A stretch of DNA of 64,000 nucleotides from Atrichornis clamosus. Lineage: Eukaryota; Chordata; Aves; Passeriformes; Menuridae. Below the pieces are notes generated by a model. The model was not told the origin of the DNA. It did no database searches and saw only the letters and a list, made by a program, of their open reading frames with translations. The DNA is taken from positions 186,001-250,000 of the forward strand of contig WBMZ01006403.1 of assembly GCA_013400975.1 (NCBI GenBank). Reading direction: 5' to 3'. The position numbers and the translations under genes were made by a program. Shown in pieces: positions 13,001 through 26,239 of this stretch (position 1 is its first letter; every line of letters starts with the position of its first letter).

Positions 13001-16000
13001 GCTTTCCCATTTGCTGCGGAGGTGGCTTGAAGAGGATTATAACACACACTACCTGACCCCTCTAACATTCAGATGCACTGACCACATTTAGTATGCGTTC
13101 ATAAACACTTCCCAGGCAAGTCTTAGATGGGGACATTTAAAGGGGGACATTTACATGTTTATTGTTGTAGCTTCAAAGACAAATTAGAGCTGGTCTTTGC
13201 CATTGCATATAAGTTATATCAAATAGGTGAAGTTTGGGGTTTTTTCCCAGTCATCCTATGTCGGCTATTTTTTTATGAACTGATTTTTCTGGGTAAAACA
13301 AGTCTTCAGTTCCACCAAGTCCAGACAAGCAATTCAATGCTGGATGAAGAAATGTAGGTAATTGCCTCATCTCTTCAAGATGGCTGAGGAGAAACAGGAG
13401 AGAGAAGGTCCACAAAGCTCTATTGCCACTGTGGTAAATTTTTCATTTTGACTGAAGTGTGCAAACGGGGCTTTGAACAACACTGTGAAATCTTGAAAAT
13501 CAGCATAGTGTGCTTCACAGGGATTTATTCTTCTTTTGGTTTACAGTCAATTTTAAAAAATTTTTTTATTAATTAGTCAGTGACTTAGACCTATCTCTTT
13601 GTGTCAGAGGTCAAACTTGCACTGATTTCAGTCCTCTCATATTCATGCCTGACACATCACACCTCGATACAAGTCATCTGTTCCAAAGAAGCATCCAAAC
13701 ATTTGAACATTACTCTGGATCAAAACTTAACTCTAGACCTTTTGAACTTCACTCAACACTACTACAATATCTAATCCATTCATGAATATTCATCCAAGGT
13801 AACAGTAATTGTGATGCTATTGTGTCACTTCTATATAATTGAAGGCTCTTCAACAACACCTGTGAAACCTGTCTGGCTTTTAAACTGAGCATAGCTATCT
13901 TTTTTTTATGTTTATATTTTATTATATCAGAAATATCACCCTGGGAACATGGTCAAACAGATGATTTTGAGAGTTGCACTCCAAAGAAATGAGGAAAACA
14001 TAAAAACATTCTGTAGGGAAAAGTAAATTAGAAAGATTGGTTTCATTAGAAGGCACATAAGCTTTTGTGATCCATCTGTTGGCAGTAGCTCTCCTTACTA
14101 AATAGACCTGGATAGTAGAGAAAGGAAAAAAAAAGGCAATTTTAAAAAAACCTCTGGGAGTTAAAGTTAGGCAGAAATCACAATTCCAAGTTCTTACAAT
14201 TGTCCCAGTGTGAGAGAAAATAGGATCTGCCCTGTTCAGAACAGGTGGCTTGTTCACAAGCTACAGATGTCCTGAAATTGGAGGCAAAAATGTGATGACA
14301 GACTGCTGAAGGACATGAGACACATTAATGCAGACCCTCTCCATCTTCATGCCTCTATACTGCCATGGACTCCTTGTCCACACCTCGGGGGATGAAGTCC
14401 TTCAGGAGGAACCTGTCCCCATAGCTACTCTGACAAAGGGTCTCAGACACGCTGCCTCTTGCTTTTCTCTGGCCTTTGAGTAATTCTGGTGAAATGCTGC
14501 TTTTAGTGAAGCTTATCCTCTCTTTTCCTGCAGTTGGCTCCTCTCAAAGTTAGCAACTCCAATTCCCACATTGGGTGGGCCAGCAGTTAGCTTTGGGCTG
14601 GGCTTCTTCCCTGTCAGGCTTATTGCATCTACCTCTCCCTTAAAAGAAAATCACACCTTGGCTCACTTTTTCCTGTTTTCAGAATACATTTTTTTTCTGG
14701 ATACTACAAACATCTTTCTGATGACCACCAACATTATTATTTCTATAGACCTTAAACTGGTCTGCAATATCTCCATTCTCACCACTAGACAACACTTTTC
14801 TCAGTTTTAAGCCACCAGAGAAACTGCTTCTAATTGTCTGTTTAGCTAGAGCTATGGGAAACAACAAGGTCATTTAGCAATCTTTTCAATTTCTTGGCTT
14901 CACTCTTTGTTAGTCTTATTTTCTCTGTCTGTAACCCACAAACCTGAATTTCATGAATTTTTATTGTGCACAGTAAACTTGTAGGGAACTGCACCAATTC
15001 AAGGCAAGAGAGATACATTCTTCAGGACCAGAGTGAAATATTTAAGTACACAGAAGGTTCCCATTTAGGGATGGTAAAGTTTTTGACTAGAAGACATGAA
15101 AATCTACTGTGTCCTTTCAATTTACAATATATGAAAATGTGTTTTGGAATATTGTTTGCAGTGAAAGTTAGGAAATGGTAATTAGAGTGATACCTACTGC
15201 AACTTCAGAGGAATAGAGGTAAACAACATCATATGGAATACAGAAGACTTGTATAAAGGCATTTTAGATGGCTTTTCACTGGGTATGGGGAAGAAGTAGA
15301 CTGAAAAAAAACCAGAAATGTTCTGAAACTACTGAAAATGGGCAGAAGAGTATTATTAGTCTGGCATTTTTGCATGCTCTGCAGGAGTCCAGATACCAGG
15401 TCTATCTTGATGTCTTAGAATTTAATTAAGATTTAAAAAAATAATTTTTGATCTCTGAAAACATTTTTCTTCAATATCCCTATGAAAGGCTCAGTATAGA
15501 GTCATAAAAAATAGAGTTTTCCAGGTCTCCCAAGACACAGATCCAGAACATTAGCTTTAAAGGGAGTAAAGTCTGCAATCCTTCTATCCCTGACCATTTG
15601 TGGTTAGTCTGGCCCCATGTCTCTATCTTAAACATCTTCCGGCCATGAAAGTTAACACAGACAGAGGCAGCACCCTCACAGATGCCCTTGTTGCTAATAA
15701 ATCCAGTCCTCCAGGACTCTGCATGGAGGAACAGGGAGAGAGTCTTCTTTCTACAGCTTTGCAGAATATACACATAAATTCCAGCTCCAGAATTCTGGCT
15801 CTGTTCAGTCTATTAGTTCTGCTGGTGCAGAACAAACAGTTCATTGGGGACCCTTCTCAAGCCAAAGACTGAAAAACCCGCAAGGACATTATGCCAGACT
15901 AAAGGAACCTGTACAATAGCTGCTCCTAAATTCCTGATTAGAAACACTAGGATAATGCTTTCTATCCTTCCCTTGCAATCTTGTCTGAAATGGGCATAAT

Positions 16001-16669
16001 GAAGGTAACTTCATTAATATTTCACACTTCAGCAATATTTCAGGCAATGTCACATGAGAATGAAGCAAAAATGCACTTCTGAGCTACTTTTGTGACATCT
16101 CTCCAACATGCTTGACATGCAAGACACGGATTCATCTTTTAGATGATTAGATAACAGGATTCTTTTCCCCCTTTGATGTCTAGCAGCTTCTTGCTCCCTT
16201 TTTGAGTCCTAGATGCATAATGTATATCTTCTTTACTTAGCTCATGTGGTGAGTTCTGAATTGCTTCCTAGTCTTCCATCAAATATGAGTCATGGGCCAA
16301 GTCTGCCTTAGACAACCTGCAGAGCTTGAAATATGTAGTCCAGATTGAAGCCAATGGGGAATATTTCTGTTCAGTTCAATAAAAGCTTCATGGATTTTTT
16401 TTCTTTTATTCCTTCCTCTCCTCCACAAATCTCTAAAATTGTAAGAGCAATTAGTGTATCTCTGGCAAAACATTAAACCTTTCAGTCTTCTGTAGCTTTT
16501 CCAATATATTCAGACGGAGGAAATTCTTCCAAAGCACAAATGGTGTTTTAAGTTGTAATAGGTGCAATATTAACACCATTATGGTATTATTTCAGGAGTC
16601 ATGTATGTAACAGGACTCTATAGACAAAAGCATTTTTTCCTTAGGCATTTATTATTTCCTCTGAAACAG
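10092..16669. other. Unassigned unique DNA, no gene recognised
   Basis: About 6.6 kb of AT-rich sequence. Open frames of up to 112 codons (10397, 13922, 15480) match no family I know. A strong minus-strand splice-acceptor-like pyrimidine tract ends at 13384, described separately as a finding. A slightly more GC-rich patch at 14340-14560 holds nothing identifiable. Confidence 0.5.
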
Positions 16670-17330
16670 CGCAAATGTTAAAACCAATAGAGAATATTTG
16701 TTTCAATTGTTATTTTGGCTTTCAAATGGAGCAACTGAGTAGACCAACATGAACATTGCTTATTTAATGCTGCATGATATAGAAATGGCAAAATTGTTTT
16801 TACATACAGACATGCCCATGCATACCTTCTTGCAATGTAATCTGGTAGATTTGTGACAGCTGCAGCTCATGATAACGCACCAGTACACCACAGATTTAGT
16901 GGCATATCTTTTTATGATTTTGTTCCTTTCTGGCATAGATTGACATTTACTGTTAATTCAGTTTTCATCATGAAAACTGGCTAAGTAGACCTGATTCTTT
17001 GGTCAATCATTCCATTTTGTGCAATTCTTCTCTTTTATTACACCTGATTGAATCAATTTTAACATCCCTGACTAATTGCCATATCCTGTCTGGATGATGT
17101 TGGATTAATTCTCATTTGTTCCTAGGAGGTACATGCACAGAGTAGTTATATTGGGCTTTTATAAGAAAATCCTGACAATTATGGGGTTTTTTTGTCACTA
17201 AATACATTCATGTAAGTTCCCTCTAATTTCAAGACATTTTCTTGAAGTGAGATTCATGCTTATCCATGCCATACCAATGTTACTACTACACACCTATTGC
17301 TAGTCTAAACATGAATGTTTAGCTTTTGAG
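16670..17330. promoter_or_regulatory. Candidate conserved non-coding element
   Basis: This repeat-free block has no open frame and is dense in short motifs typical of deep enhancers: CAGCTGCAGCTCATGATAA near 16859, TTAATTCAG near 16954, a near-perfect palindrome at 16959-16979, CTAATTGCC near 17073 and GGATTAATTC near 17102. The call rests on composition only. Confidence 0.22.
16959..16979. repeat. 21-bp near-perfect palindrome
   Basis: The arms CAGTTTTCAT (16959-16968) and ATGAAAACTG (16970-16979) are exact reverse complements around a single central C. This is a possible dimeric protein-binding site. Confidence 0.5.
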
Positions 17331-17749
17331 CATTACTTTTCAGGTCAATATAGGTTAGCTGGGCATCATGCAGAGACAAATATACTTCTTTTGTATTTTA
17401 GCCGTGTGCTAAAGAAAAGGCTGAACATCTCAGATTCCTGGGAGATAAAACCTTTACAACTAAACCTAAAGTGACTATAACTATCTTCTGCAAAATACAC
17501 CTTCTGCAACTCAATCTAAATCCAGAGCTTTAGAGAGACCAACACTGAAAATTATGTATAAGCTGACATAGTGTATTCTCATCAAATAAAGTCATATGTT
17601 ATAGCTTTCTCCTGCAAAAAATAGCTTTTCCAATAAAATGGAATTATTGGGTTGAAAAAAACCCTTAATTTCAGTATTTTTCTGTAATCTAGAGTATTAA
17701 TGCTAGTGCTTTATCTAAATGAAAATAAAGCCATAAAACTATATCAGGG

Positions 17750-18060
17750 GATGCATGTGATTCAGTTCAGACAGGCAAACTCTTCACAAAGAGTGAATTT
17801 ATTTCCATTATCTCACTAACCCAGGATCTCTGAAGAAGCACCATGGCAGAGTTGAAAATGCAGGCACCATTAAACTCGATTCCTGCTACAGGATCACTGG
17901 CCTGGTAACCACACCAGTTTATCAAGGATTATTCCCAGCCGCAAGGTCACTTGAGCATATTTACAATCCTGATTGCCAGTCTTCCACTTTTAATCCATTC
18001 AGCCCAGCAGGATAATAACATAAGAAACGTACCTGTAAAAAGCAACTAAAGTCATTCTCC
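17750..18060. promoter_or_regulatory. Candidate conserved non-coding element
   Basis: This repeat-free block is more balanced in base composition than its surroundings. It contains GGTAACCACACCAG near 17905, CAAGGTCACTTGAGC near 17942 (nuclear-receptor half-site AAGGTCA) and TTTTAATCCATTC. No frame is open across it. The call is inference only. Confidence 0.18.
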
Positions 18061-19432
18061 ACTTGATTGAATAAAATAAAATAAAATCCTGATTGGTTTA
18101 GAAAACTTTGATCTGGTTAGAAACTTCTGAATTATGAGTTCTGTCTCAAAGTGTTATTGTAAATGCAATGTTTCCAGTGTTTTAACTTCACCGAACGCAC
18201 CATACTATTTCTTTCTTTGAACACCAAATTTGCAAGCTGTATTCACACTACTTGCTTTTGACATAGCCACTAGATATTCTTTGAAGCCTTATTTCCCGGA
18301 ACAATTCGAACTGCATTTAAACGTCACTGTTAAAGGGTTTGGAGGTAGAATGGTAGCTGAAGTGGTAAGTTAGGAAAAGAATAGCAAAACAACTGCCATT
18401 GAGGACTAAGTCTGTTAATGGGAGACTATCAAGGCTACTACTTTGCAATTAATTTTCTCCATTCATTATCCATCTGCCAAATCCTCTACAAAGGGGGTGG
18501 TGACAGAGGTTAAGATTCCAGCACATCATATTACAGGCTACATAATGCTAAGCCTTTATGACATCACCACAGATTTACAGACCATCACTAAAATAAAGAA
18601 AAAGATCATAGGTTTAGGTTTTTTATTCATTTTTGCATCTCTTTTCCCTTTCATTTTGGCAAAAATTCCAATATGTTTTTTAATCAGTAATTAGATGTGT
18701 TCAATCTTATCCTTCTTCTCTCATTACATTAAGCATGGAAACGTAAGAGGAGCAATAGATTCATTGGATGTTGACATTCACTCAGTAGCAGCAGAGAAGT
18801 AGAGGATTTTATATCATTGTTTATCGTTTATGTTGATCTCTGGATTAACTACTTTCCCTTTGGCAAGAAAAAAATTGTATTTTCATCTAACTCAGACACA
18901 TGGAACTGCCTTTTATTTTACAACCATCATCTCATACTCATGCATACTTTCATCCGTTTTCCAGGAATGATATCAAAATCCTATAGTCTATGATGCAATT
19001 TAATCAGTTTTGCTTTACTTTATCAGCATTCCAAGCTGAAATCCACTCTGTGATAGAACTGTCTTGAATTCTGTAGTCAATTCTAGTCATTCATTTAACA
19101 AAATCAATTTAAATGCAAGATATGCCTGAGCAGGAACTGAACAAAAGATGACTGAAGAATTTAAGTATTTGTTCTGTGGTATGTAGAAGTACTTTCAATT
19201 TCTCTGCACAAAGAGCAGAGATTCAAGTATGCAGTCAAATCACCTGTAAGGAGGAATTCTCCATGATGAGAGATTCATATCCCTGTAATATAATACAGAG
19301 AATAAAGTAAACTACCTTCCTGTAGAGAAAAGTTTTCCCTACATTTTTTTCTAATAATGGAACCATACACAGTGCCACCAGGCATTCCTTTTAGTTACAA
19401 TCAGCAACTGCATATTTGACCTGGGCAAGATG
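18061..19432. other. Unassigned AT-rich DNA
   Basis: No gene or repeat family is recognised. It includes a short AAAAT-type simple repeat near 18070-18087. Confidence 0.5.
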
Positions 19433-19510
19433 TAGAATCAAAGAATTATTTAGGTTGAAAATGACCTTTAAGATCATTGAGCCTCATTGTTAACCCAGCA
19501 CTGCTATTGT
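19433..19510 (-). mobile_element. CR1 LINE 3' end, minus strand, degraded
   Basis: The sequence reads as the reverse complement of a CR1 3' end: AGAATCAAAGAATTATTTAGG, TTGAAAATGACCTTTAAGATC, ATTGAG, then TTAACCCAGCACTGC. This matches the avian subfamily with a 3' end of the form AAGGTC...CCAACCT...ATTCT. Only about 80 bases remain recognisable and they are strongly diverged. Confidence 0.75.
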
Positions 19511-22500
19511 CAAAAAGTTTTTCTAGCAGTGCAATATCTTTCCTAAAAACATGTCCGTTCCATGATATGCATTCTCAAGAGAGATGCAGGAAATTATTTA
19601 GACATATTAGTGTTTTAAAGTATTTGATTTCATATGTATAGATGAGTTACTCTAACATTTTGCCAAAAAGGTTTAAACAAAATATTAATTGTTTTGTGCA
19701 GTTTTAAACAAAAGGAAGTTGATAAGTAAAATAAAATAAAATAGATACCATTGTATGGTCAATTAGATTTTTTTGGTAAAAGTCATTTTATGGTGTTCTT
19801 ATTTTTTCCCTACAAAGACTATAGTTAGTATCTGCCCATCTTGCTGGGCAAGCTTTAAACAATAGTGCCCAAAAGAAATCATTGATTTTCTTCAAGGACT
19901 CCAGTAAAAATAGGTGAAGGAATACATTTAAAACTCCATCTCATTAAGTGATTCAGATGGATTATCTGGTAGTAGTAGTAAATTTAATTTTCAGATTTGT
20001 AATTTCCATCAGAAGCCAAGTGCCACAGTTCTTAGTCCTGCATGTACAATCAGAATATTACTGCAGCATTGTGGCAGCACTATTACTCCCTAGTTAATAT
20101 TATCTGTAATAACATTATCTATAATAATTAGGGGTGTTGCAAGCTAGGCACACATTCTTTCAAATTCTAAAGAAGAAACGTACAAAGGGTAGAAATTATA
20201 TCGACATCAATAATAGATGAAGGATTTGTTCTCATGGAATTACAACAGGTAACAGGTTATCATGCAAGAATTAATAAAAAGCAATAGAAACTTATCTTCC
20301 AAACTTGTTACCAAAGCATTTCCTGGACATGACTATCAATGTGCAAGTGTTGCAGATAACACAAATTTAAGGGGCATAGGCTCGCCAATGGTGCAAAAGT
20401 GGCAGGCAAAAAAAATAATGCTCTCTTTCCAATAGTGACATGCTTCTCTTCTATAAGCACTTGCTACAATTCATTATACCTAAGACAACATTTTTTTCTG
20501 TTTTCTGTTTTGATTTGATAGGTTTTTTACATCATCTTCATATTACTTTCATACGTAAAAAAGAAAAAATTTCAGAAAAAAACCAAGCTGGACAGAACAA
20601 AGCCTCTGAACAAATGAAAATATTCTTCATTTTTAGAGCAATATTTTATGTTTTCAAGCTCCTTGAAAACAGCCTTAAACAAAATGTGAAGAACATAAAA
20701 TTGTTGTGGTTTTTAATAACGAAAGTTTCATGTTTGTTAAAACATTTTCTTTATTTCTACCTAATCTTCTTTCAGTTGGCTTTATTCTTTTGAAATTTTC
20801 AATTAGACCTTTGTATTAATATTAAAAACAATTAAATTAAACACATCTTAATTAATTTTCTCCATTAAGACTATTATATCTACATTTTTCTCATAGAAAG
20901 AAAATAATTCCTACTATGTACTTCAATTATTTACCTACACATCTTGGTATTGTTTCTATTTTCTGGTCCAATTAGATTTTTAAGTAATCCAGTTTTGTTT
21001 CTAAATCAAGGGAGAAACACATAAATGTTTCATTATATACAACTAATAACATCATATATTCCTAAATATAATAAAATTTTATAGATCTGCTTAAATGATA
21101 CACTTTAAATATTATAAAAGCTCTACTTTCTGTGTTATTTCAAAACCAGAGAAAATCAAATTCCAGAACAAAGATAGAACACTTAGAGATTCTTTAGAAC
21201 CAATAAACCCCCCTGAAAGATCAACCTTATATTAATACCATTGAAATGAAATATTTCATGAGAAAATTTTGACAATGCAAAATTTTCGAGCAAAGAGAAT
21301 AGTGTTATTATACCAAAATCTGTTAACTCACTGTTGAATTTTCTTTGCGAGCATATACATCCTTTGATACACAGCTCTTGCCTGCATTTGTAAGATAATC
21401 TACCAAGCTTCCTGCCAGTATCTCACAAGCGGTTTTGGAGGCGTCTTCAGGTGTGTGCCCAACTAGCAGCCTGCAGGAACACTGCCTGCTGCTCACCCCT
21501 TCAACAGCCAAACGCAGCCTGCACAGGGTAAACATGAGGAAAGGCTGAAACTATCTAGACAGAGCTTAGGGCCAAATGAGAAAAAGGCGAAATTGTGGTG
21601 TAATGTGGATTTTTACCATCTCTGAAATCTCTGTTAAAAACATTGAAGTATTATTAGCTTTGGGTTCATATATAAATATGTGCACTTAAGGTTATTTTGT
21701 CTTCTATTTCTGTACATAAGGTAGGGTAAATATTTCTTATATAATAATTTATTTGCCTACTTTTTTTTAAATTGTCAATGTACTCAGCCTTAATTTTCCA
21801 GTAAAAATAGTAATTTCATTTATATGAAATTCTGAAACATTCTTCATGTAAACATTTTTTAATTATTGTATTGTACAGTTGCTACAAAACATTTTTTCAA
21901 CAAATTAATCACCTAATAAACCCAAATTGCATTATTTCTTACAGCTGCTCTTCATTGTGTTAAGAATTTTTAATGTCCACTATGGAGCAAATTACTCTTT
22001 GATTTGAACACGTCTGTTTCCTTTTTTGGTTTAGTTGGTGCTGTAAGGTCTTTGCTTCCAACTCTGCCCAGTGGGTTTCTGAATCTGCGGGGTGAACTTG
22101 GACATAGGACAAGACAATTGAACCTGTGACTCTTTGTTGTGGATTTGGAGAAAGTTAACAGAAGTAAAGTTCTTTGCCTGATGGGAACTATTCTTCTTAT
22201 GCTTACAGAGTTTTGAAACTTAATGGCAGACTGTGAATCAGTGTCATTATTGCTGAGCAAATGGTTTGGGAGATGCCTTAAAAATTCTTTTATGCCCTGG
22301 TGCAAGCATGAATTCTGTTCTGCCTTCAACAGGGAGGGTGAGGAAATGAAGTACACTAAAGATGCTGAAAGTTGCTTTATCTCCATGTATATAGAAATGA
22401 AGCTATGTATCTCCATTTGCACCTCTGATTTACATCATCAGTGTTCTTGCACAACTAGTTACTTTGCCAAAGTGGACCTGCAGCTGTTTTTTTGGTTTTT

Positions 22501-23012
22501 TAACTGATGGCTTAGAAATTCTGTCATCAAGGGAAATATGGTTCCGACAATGTACTGCTGTCCTTCAAACTTTCTATTTGCAATTTCCTGTTCAGTCTTT
22601 GACAACATCATGGATGTGAGGGATACTACACCTGCAGATCAAGTCCATTCTCTACAAAAGACATTAAGATGTCATGGGACTATGCCAAAATCTGCTTGAC
22701 ATTTGAACACAGGATGGTAGTACTGAAGTACTGAGCCGTGAGGTCTGTGCATAGGAAGAGCATTTAAGAAATAATCCATTTCGTTTCTACTATCAGAGCT
22801 ATTACCTAGGGAAGGGAGAGTAGATGGGTATTCATACAGAGGCATTTGCTTATGTCCCACTTCTGGAAACTTATCAAAAGCTTGTTTATCTGATTAGCTA
22901 CCTCAAACATACTCTTTGGGAAACACTGATACCAGTATCCTTGTCTGCTGTAAGTCTGTGATGTTCTTTATTCTTTTACTTATTTATTTTAATGTAAGTA
23001 CTGCTCTGTATT
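19511..23012. other. Unassigned AT-rich DNA
   Basis: About 3.5 kb. It includes an AAAAT simple repeat near 19728-19744 and very AT-rich DNA at 20500-21300. A small patch at 21340-21560 is richer in GC than its flanks and carries a 70-codon minus-strand frame that I do not recognise. A 150-codon minus-strand frame at 21970-22422 also resembles no known family and has no convincing splice context, so I do not call either as a gene. Confidence 0.45.
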
Positions 23013-23049
23013 ATTCTCTCTCTCTCACACACATACCCACACACACAAA
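23013..23049. repeat. TC/CA dinucleotide microsatellite
   Basis: A short (TC)n run passes directly into an interrupted (CA)n run. Confidence 0.85.
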
Positions 23050-23878
23050 TAAACCCACTCCTGTATGTGTTCTTATGAAGAAAGCATTCAGGATGTAAAC
23101 AGCTACGAAAGAACACCTATTGGAAGTGTCAGAGCTCTGTGACACAGAAGTCTGTGTTCCATGTCTAAAACTACTGTTTTAGTTTCTTGATCTGTGTGTT
23201 TGTTTTCCACAGGGGAGAAGAAGACGAAAGAAATCAAAGGAAATGAAAGAGGGGAAGCTACGGTAGAGTTATTACAATTAATTGAAACTCTACAATACCT
23301 GTACAAAAGAAAAATGTCAGATATTCAACAGCCATAAATCAGCATTGTTTTTTGTCATATAAATAAATTACACTGATTACAGGATGTACAGAAAGTTTTC
23401 TATTCCATTGTTATAGTAACGAAGATGTTCATATGGGAGTGAGATTGTACTGTAAAAGATACATCTTTTATCAGACAAAATACCTCAGCAAAACTTCTTT
23501 GGAGGCAGTAAATTCCCTGGGAACTTAATAGAATCCTGTAAGCTGCAGTAGTTCTGTTCTCTGAAGTCCCTGCAGAGGTTATCATGAACAATTTCACACA
23601 TCTTTGCCAAATGAGAGACATGCCGTAATCTAACTATATTCAGTGCTGGAAGCAAACTACTGTAACTCTTATCAGAGTTATTGAAGAAGATACAGCATTT
23701 TGCAGTAGTTTACAGTAGTTTTTCCATAGCAGTAAAACTTTTCCTTCATTACTGTACATCTGAGCTTAAATTAGTACATAAATACCAGAAGTCTGATTTT
23801 AAGAAAAGTTATTACATCTTCTTGCTAAAAGTCCCAGGAATCACACTTCTACCCACATTTCTTCCTGCTCTGTATCAG

Positions 23879-23940
23879 TTCTACTCTATATCACGTAACT
23901 CACAGACTTCAGTGTGGTTTACCTTACACTTTACCATCAG
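23879..23940 (+). other. Exon-like block with splice signals, unproven
   Basis: A pyrimidine-rich acceptor (a CTTCCTGCTCTGTATCAG tract ending at 23878) is followed after 62 bases by the donor CATCAG|GTAAGTG at 23940/23941. Two of three frames are open. I do not recognise the encoded residues. Pseudo-exons of this quality are common, so this is listed only for checking. Confidence 0.1.
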
Positions 23941-23979
23941 GTAAGTGAAGAGATGGGCTTTCAGTGTGCCAGTGAACAG

Positions 23980-24117
23980 CTCACATTGACTTCAGTGGGA
24001 ATTCTGTTTGCAGAATAAGACCCTGAATCTAGAGGGATAAGCACCGCAAGAATCTTCTCTAAAGCCCATGGGTGCCCCCAGGAGCTGAGGATGCTCAGAA
24101 CTCTTCAGATTCAGCCT
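23980..24117. repeat. Possible ancient amniote interspersed repeat
   Basis: The motifs CATTGACTTCAGTGGGA (23984-24000), GCAGAATAAGACCCTGAA and GAGCTGAGGATGCTCAG (24082 on) occur in the order I recall from very old interspersed repeats shared by birds, turtles and crocodilians. I cannot name the family with confidence. Confidence 0.35.
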
Positions 24118-26239
24118 TTCAGGGCTGTGTCCTAGTACTGATGGGCAAAGTTTCCTCAGCACTGGTACCCATGGAACTGCTGAGCCATAAAGAAATATGG
24201 TATCAGAGATTTTGCTGTGAATATTAAAGATATTTTATCAGCATCCACCTGGGATGTCATTTATATATTTAACAAAAAAGAGGAATACAAGCCGATTGTA
24301 TCACAGAAGAGAAAAATATATTATTAAAAACAAATAGACTATTCCTGTGATTATTTAGTGGTCTATTTTATCCTTATGGCAGATTTCAAAAATTAACTGA
24401 TGCCTCCAAGCATTCAAGTAATGATGCTCTCAAAATGGTGCTAGCCACATAATTCAGTGAAATCCAGAGGGGATACTTAATACAAACAGAACTCTGGAAA
24501 ATTTTGTGGTCAGCACCAGCACACACAGTAACTGCAGTAAAAATGGACAGAATTTATGGTATAGAGTGTTTCAACTTAGAGTTAGTTATTACATGGGATT
24601 GTTTGCACTTCCTACTTCAGTGCACCATAATATAAGTCAGCATTTTATTTACATCTGTATGAGAGAAATATCATTTGGGGAGCAGTTTGTTAAATAGCTG
24701 TAAATAGCATTTTTATTACCCCCCTTTGCATTGCTCTATATCACTTCGTTTTACTGGAGAAGTATGAGCCCATGCTGCTCTGCTGGCCCTGACCCTGCAG
24801 CTTCAGAATCCATCCCACAGTATATGGGGAAGGGTGGAGGAGCAGGGTTCTCAGTGTCTCTGCCACATTTCTCTTCATGTTGACATCTCAAGTCCTAAGA
24901 CAGTTAGAGAGGTAAACACTTGCTCTATACTTTCCTCCATATCACTCCTCCTTCCTTTTCTCATTCTCAGAATCCCTAGTAGCTAAGCATACCTGAGCCC
25001 TTAAGGCTAAGCTATATCCTATGCCTTGATTTTCTGTTTCTCCCCACCTTTCCAGGCGAGTTTTATGGTTGTATTCCAAATATGCATTGTTTGTCTTTTC
25101 CTTCTTCATCTTACTTTCAATTGCACAGCATTTCAGTGTCTGTGTTACAGATCTCTCTTCTCTGCTTTTGCCATTGCTATAGCAAATCTCTCAGTGCGCT
25201 GCTTTTCGGCACAGCATGCAATTTATCACACACATGCATAAATTGTTCTTCCCCCCGAAAAAAAAAGAAGATAAAGAAACACAAGGTGAGGTGAAACCCA
25301 TAGATTTGGCTATTGGACTTCACAGAACAAAGTGCCTGTATCAGCAGCCTGATTCAACCACTGGATGGTCTGTCCACAGTAACCTTACAGACATGTAAAG
25401 GGTCTTGGGATTAATTACATAAAAGTAATCCTCTTTAAATTTGGTTCAAAACACTAAATATATGTTTGGGGTTTTTAAATTAATCATTCCAAAATTCTTT
25501 GGCTTCAAATGAGAATGATAACAATGACAGTAACAGGTGAAATGTATCTCCCTTCCCAAAATGGAAAAAACACACCCTCAGAGACTCCTCTCTCAAGAGT
25601 GTACCAGCTTTGCCAGAACATCTTTTTTTCTCTGTCATATTGCTTTCCAGCACTCTCCAGATTTCATAGTGGCCTCCTGAGCTTTGCAGTAATGAAAACC
25701 AGAATAGTTTATAACTACCAGTATAAATTTTATTTATTACTAAGTCCTGTATTATAAGACTGCCTAGAGGTCATAGTCAATGCCATATCCTCTTGCACCA
25801 CAGATTGTACAAATCCCTAGTAAAATGTACTCATTGACCCTGAGATTTTAAATAAACAAGACACCATGAAGGAGGAAAGATACCTCAGCCCTATTTACAT
25901 GTAAAGAACTGAGAAATTAAGAGGCTTACCAGGACAGAAAAATTGTCCGTAGAGAAGTCTAGAGTGGAAGTGTATTTCAAAGAAGCTGCTTTTCTTCCTG
26001 TTGGTGTCTCAAAAATGTTTGAATGTAAATATATTAGAGTAGCAGAAAATAAAGAAAAAATATATAAGTTTCTAAGTAAATAAAGGCTTAATTTTCAGCT
26101 GCTATACTCAAAATATGTCAAGGAGATGAAACCTTCTGAGATTCTGAGAGGCAAGAGTTTGAAAATCAATGTTTTTTTGAGCAGGATGAATGTCAGGTGT
26201 TTTCATATTTGGTAAAGGACACTGCATTTTCATTTTTGA
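24118..26239. other. Unassigned AT-rich DNA
   Basis: No gene or repeat family is recognised. Overlapping 60-80 codon frames at 25026-25398 come from pyrimidine-rich sequence and do not look coding. Confidence 0.45.

Noticed and set aside
14231..14245. CCTGTTC-A-GAACAGG, considered as a steroid-receptor element
   Set aside because: The half-sites are in everted order with a one-base spacer, not the AGAACAnnnTGTTCT arrangement of a glucocorticoid-type element.
21970..22422. 150-codon minus-strand frame
   Set aside because: The length is possible by chance in 64 kb, there is no recognisable domain, and a plus-strand frame overlaps it.
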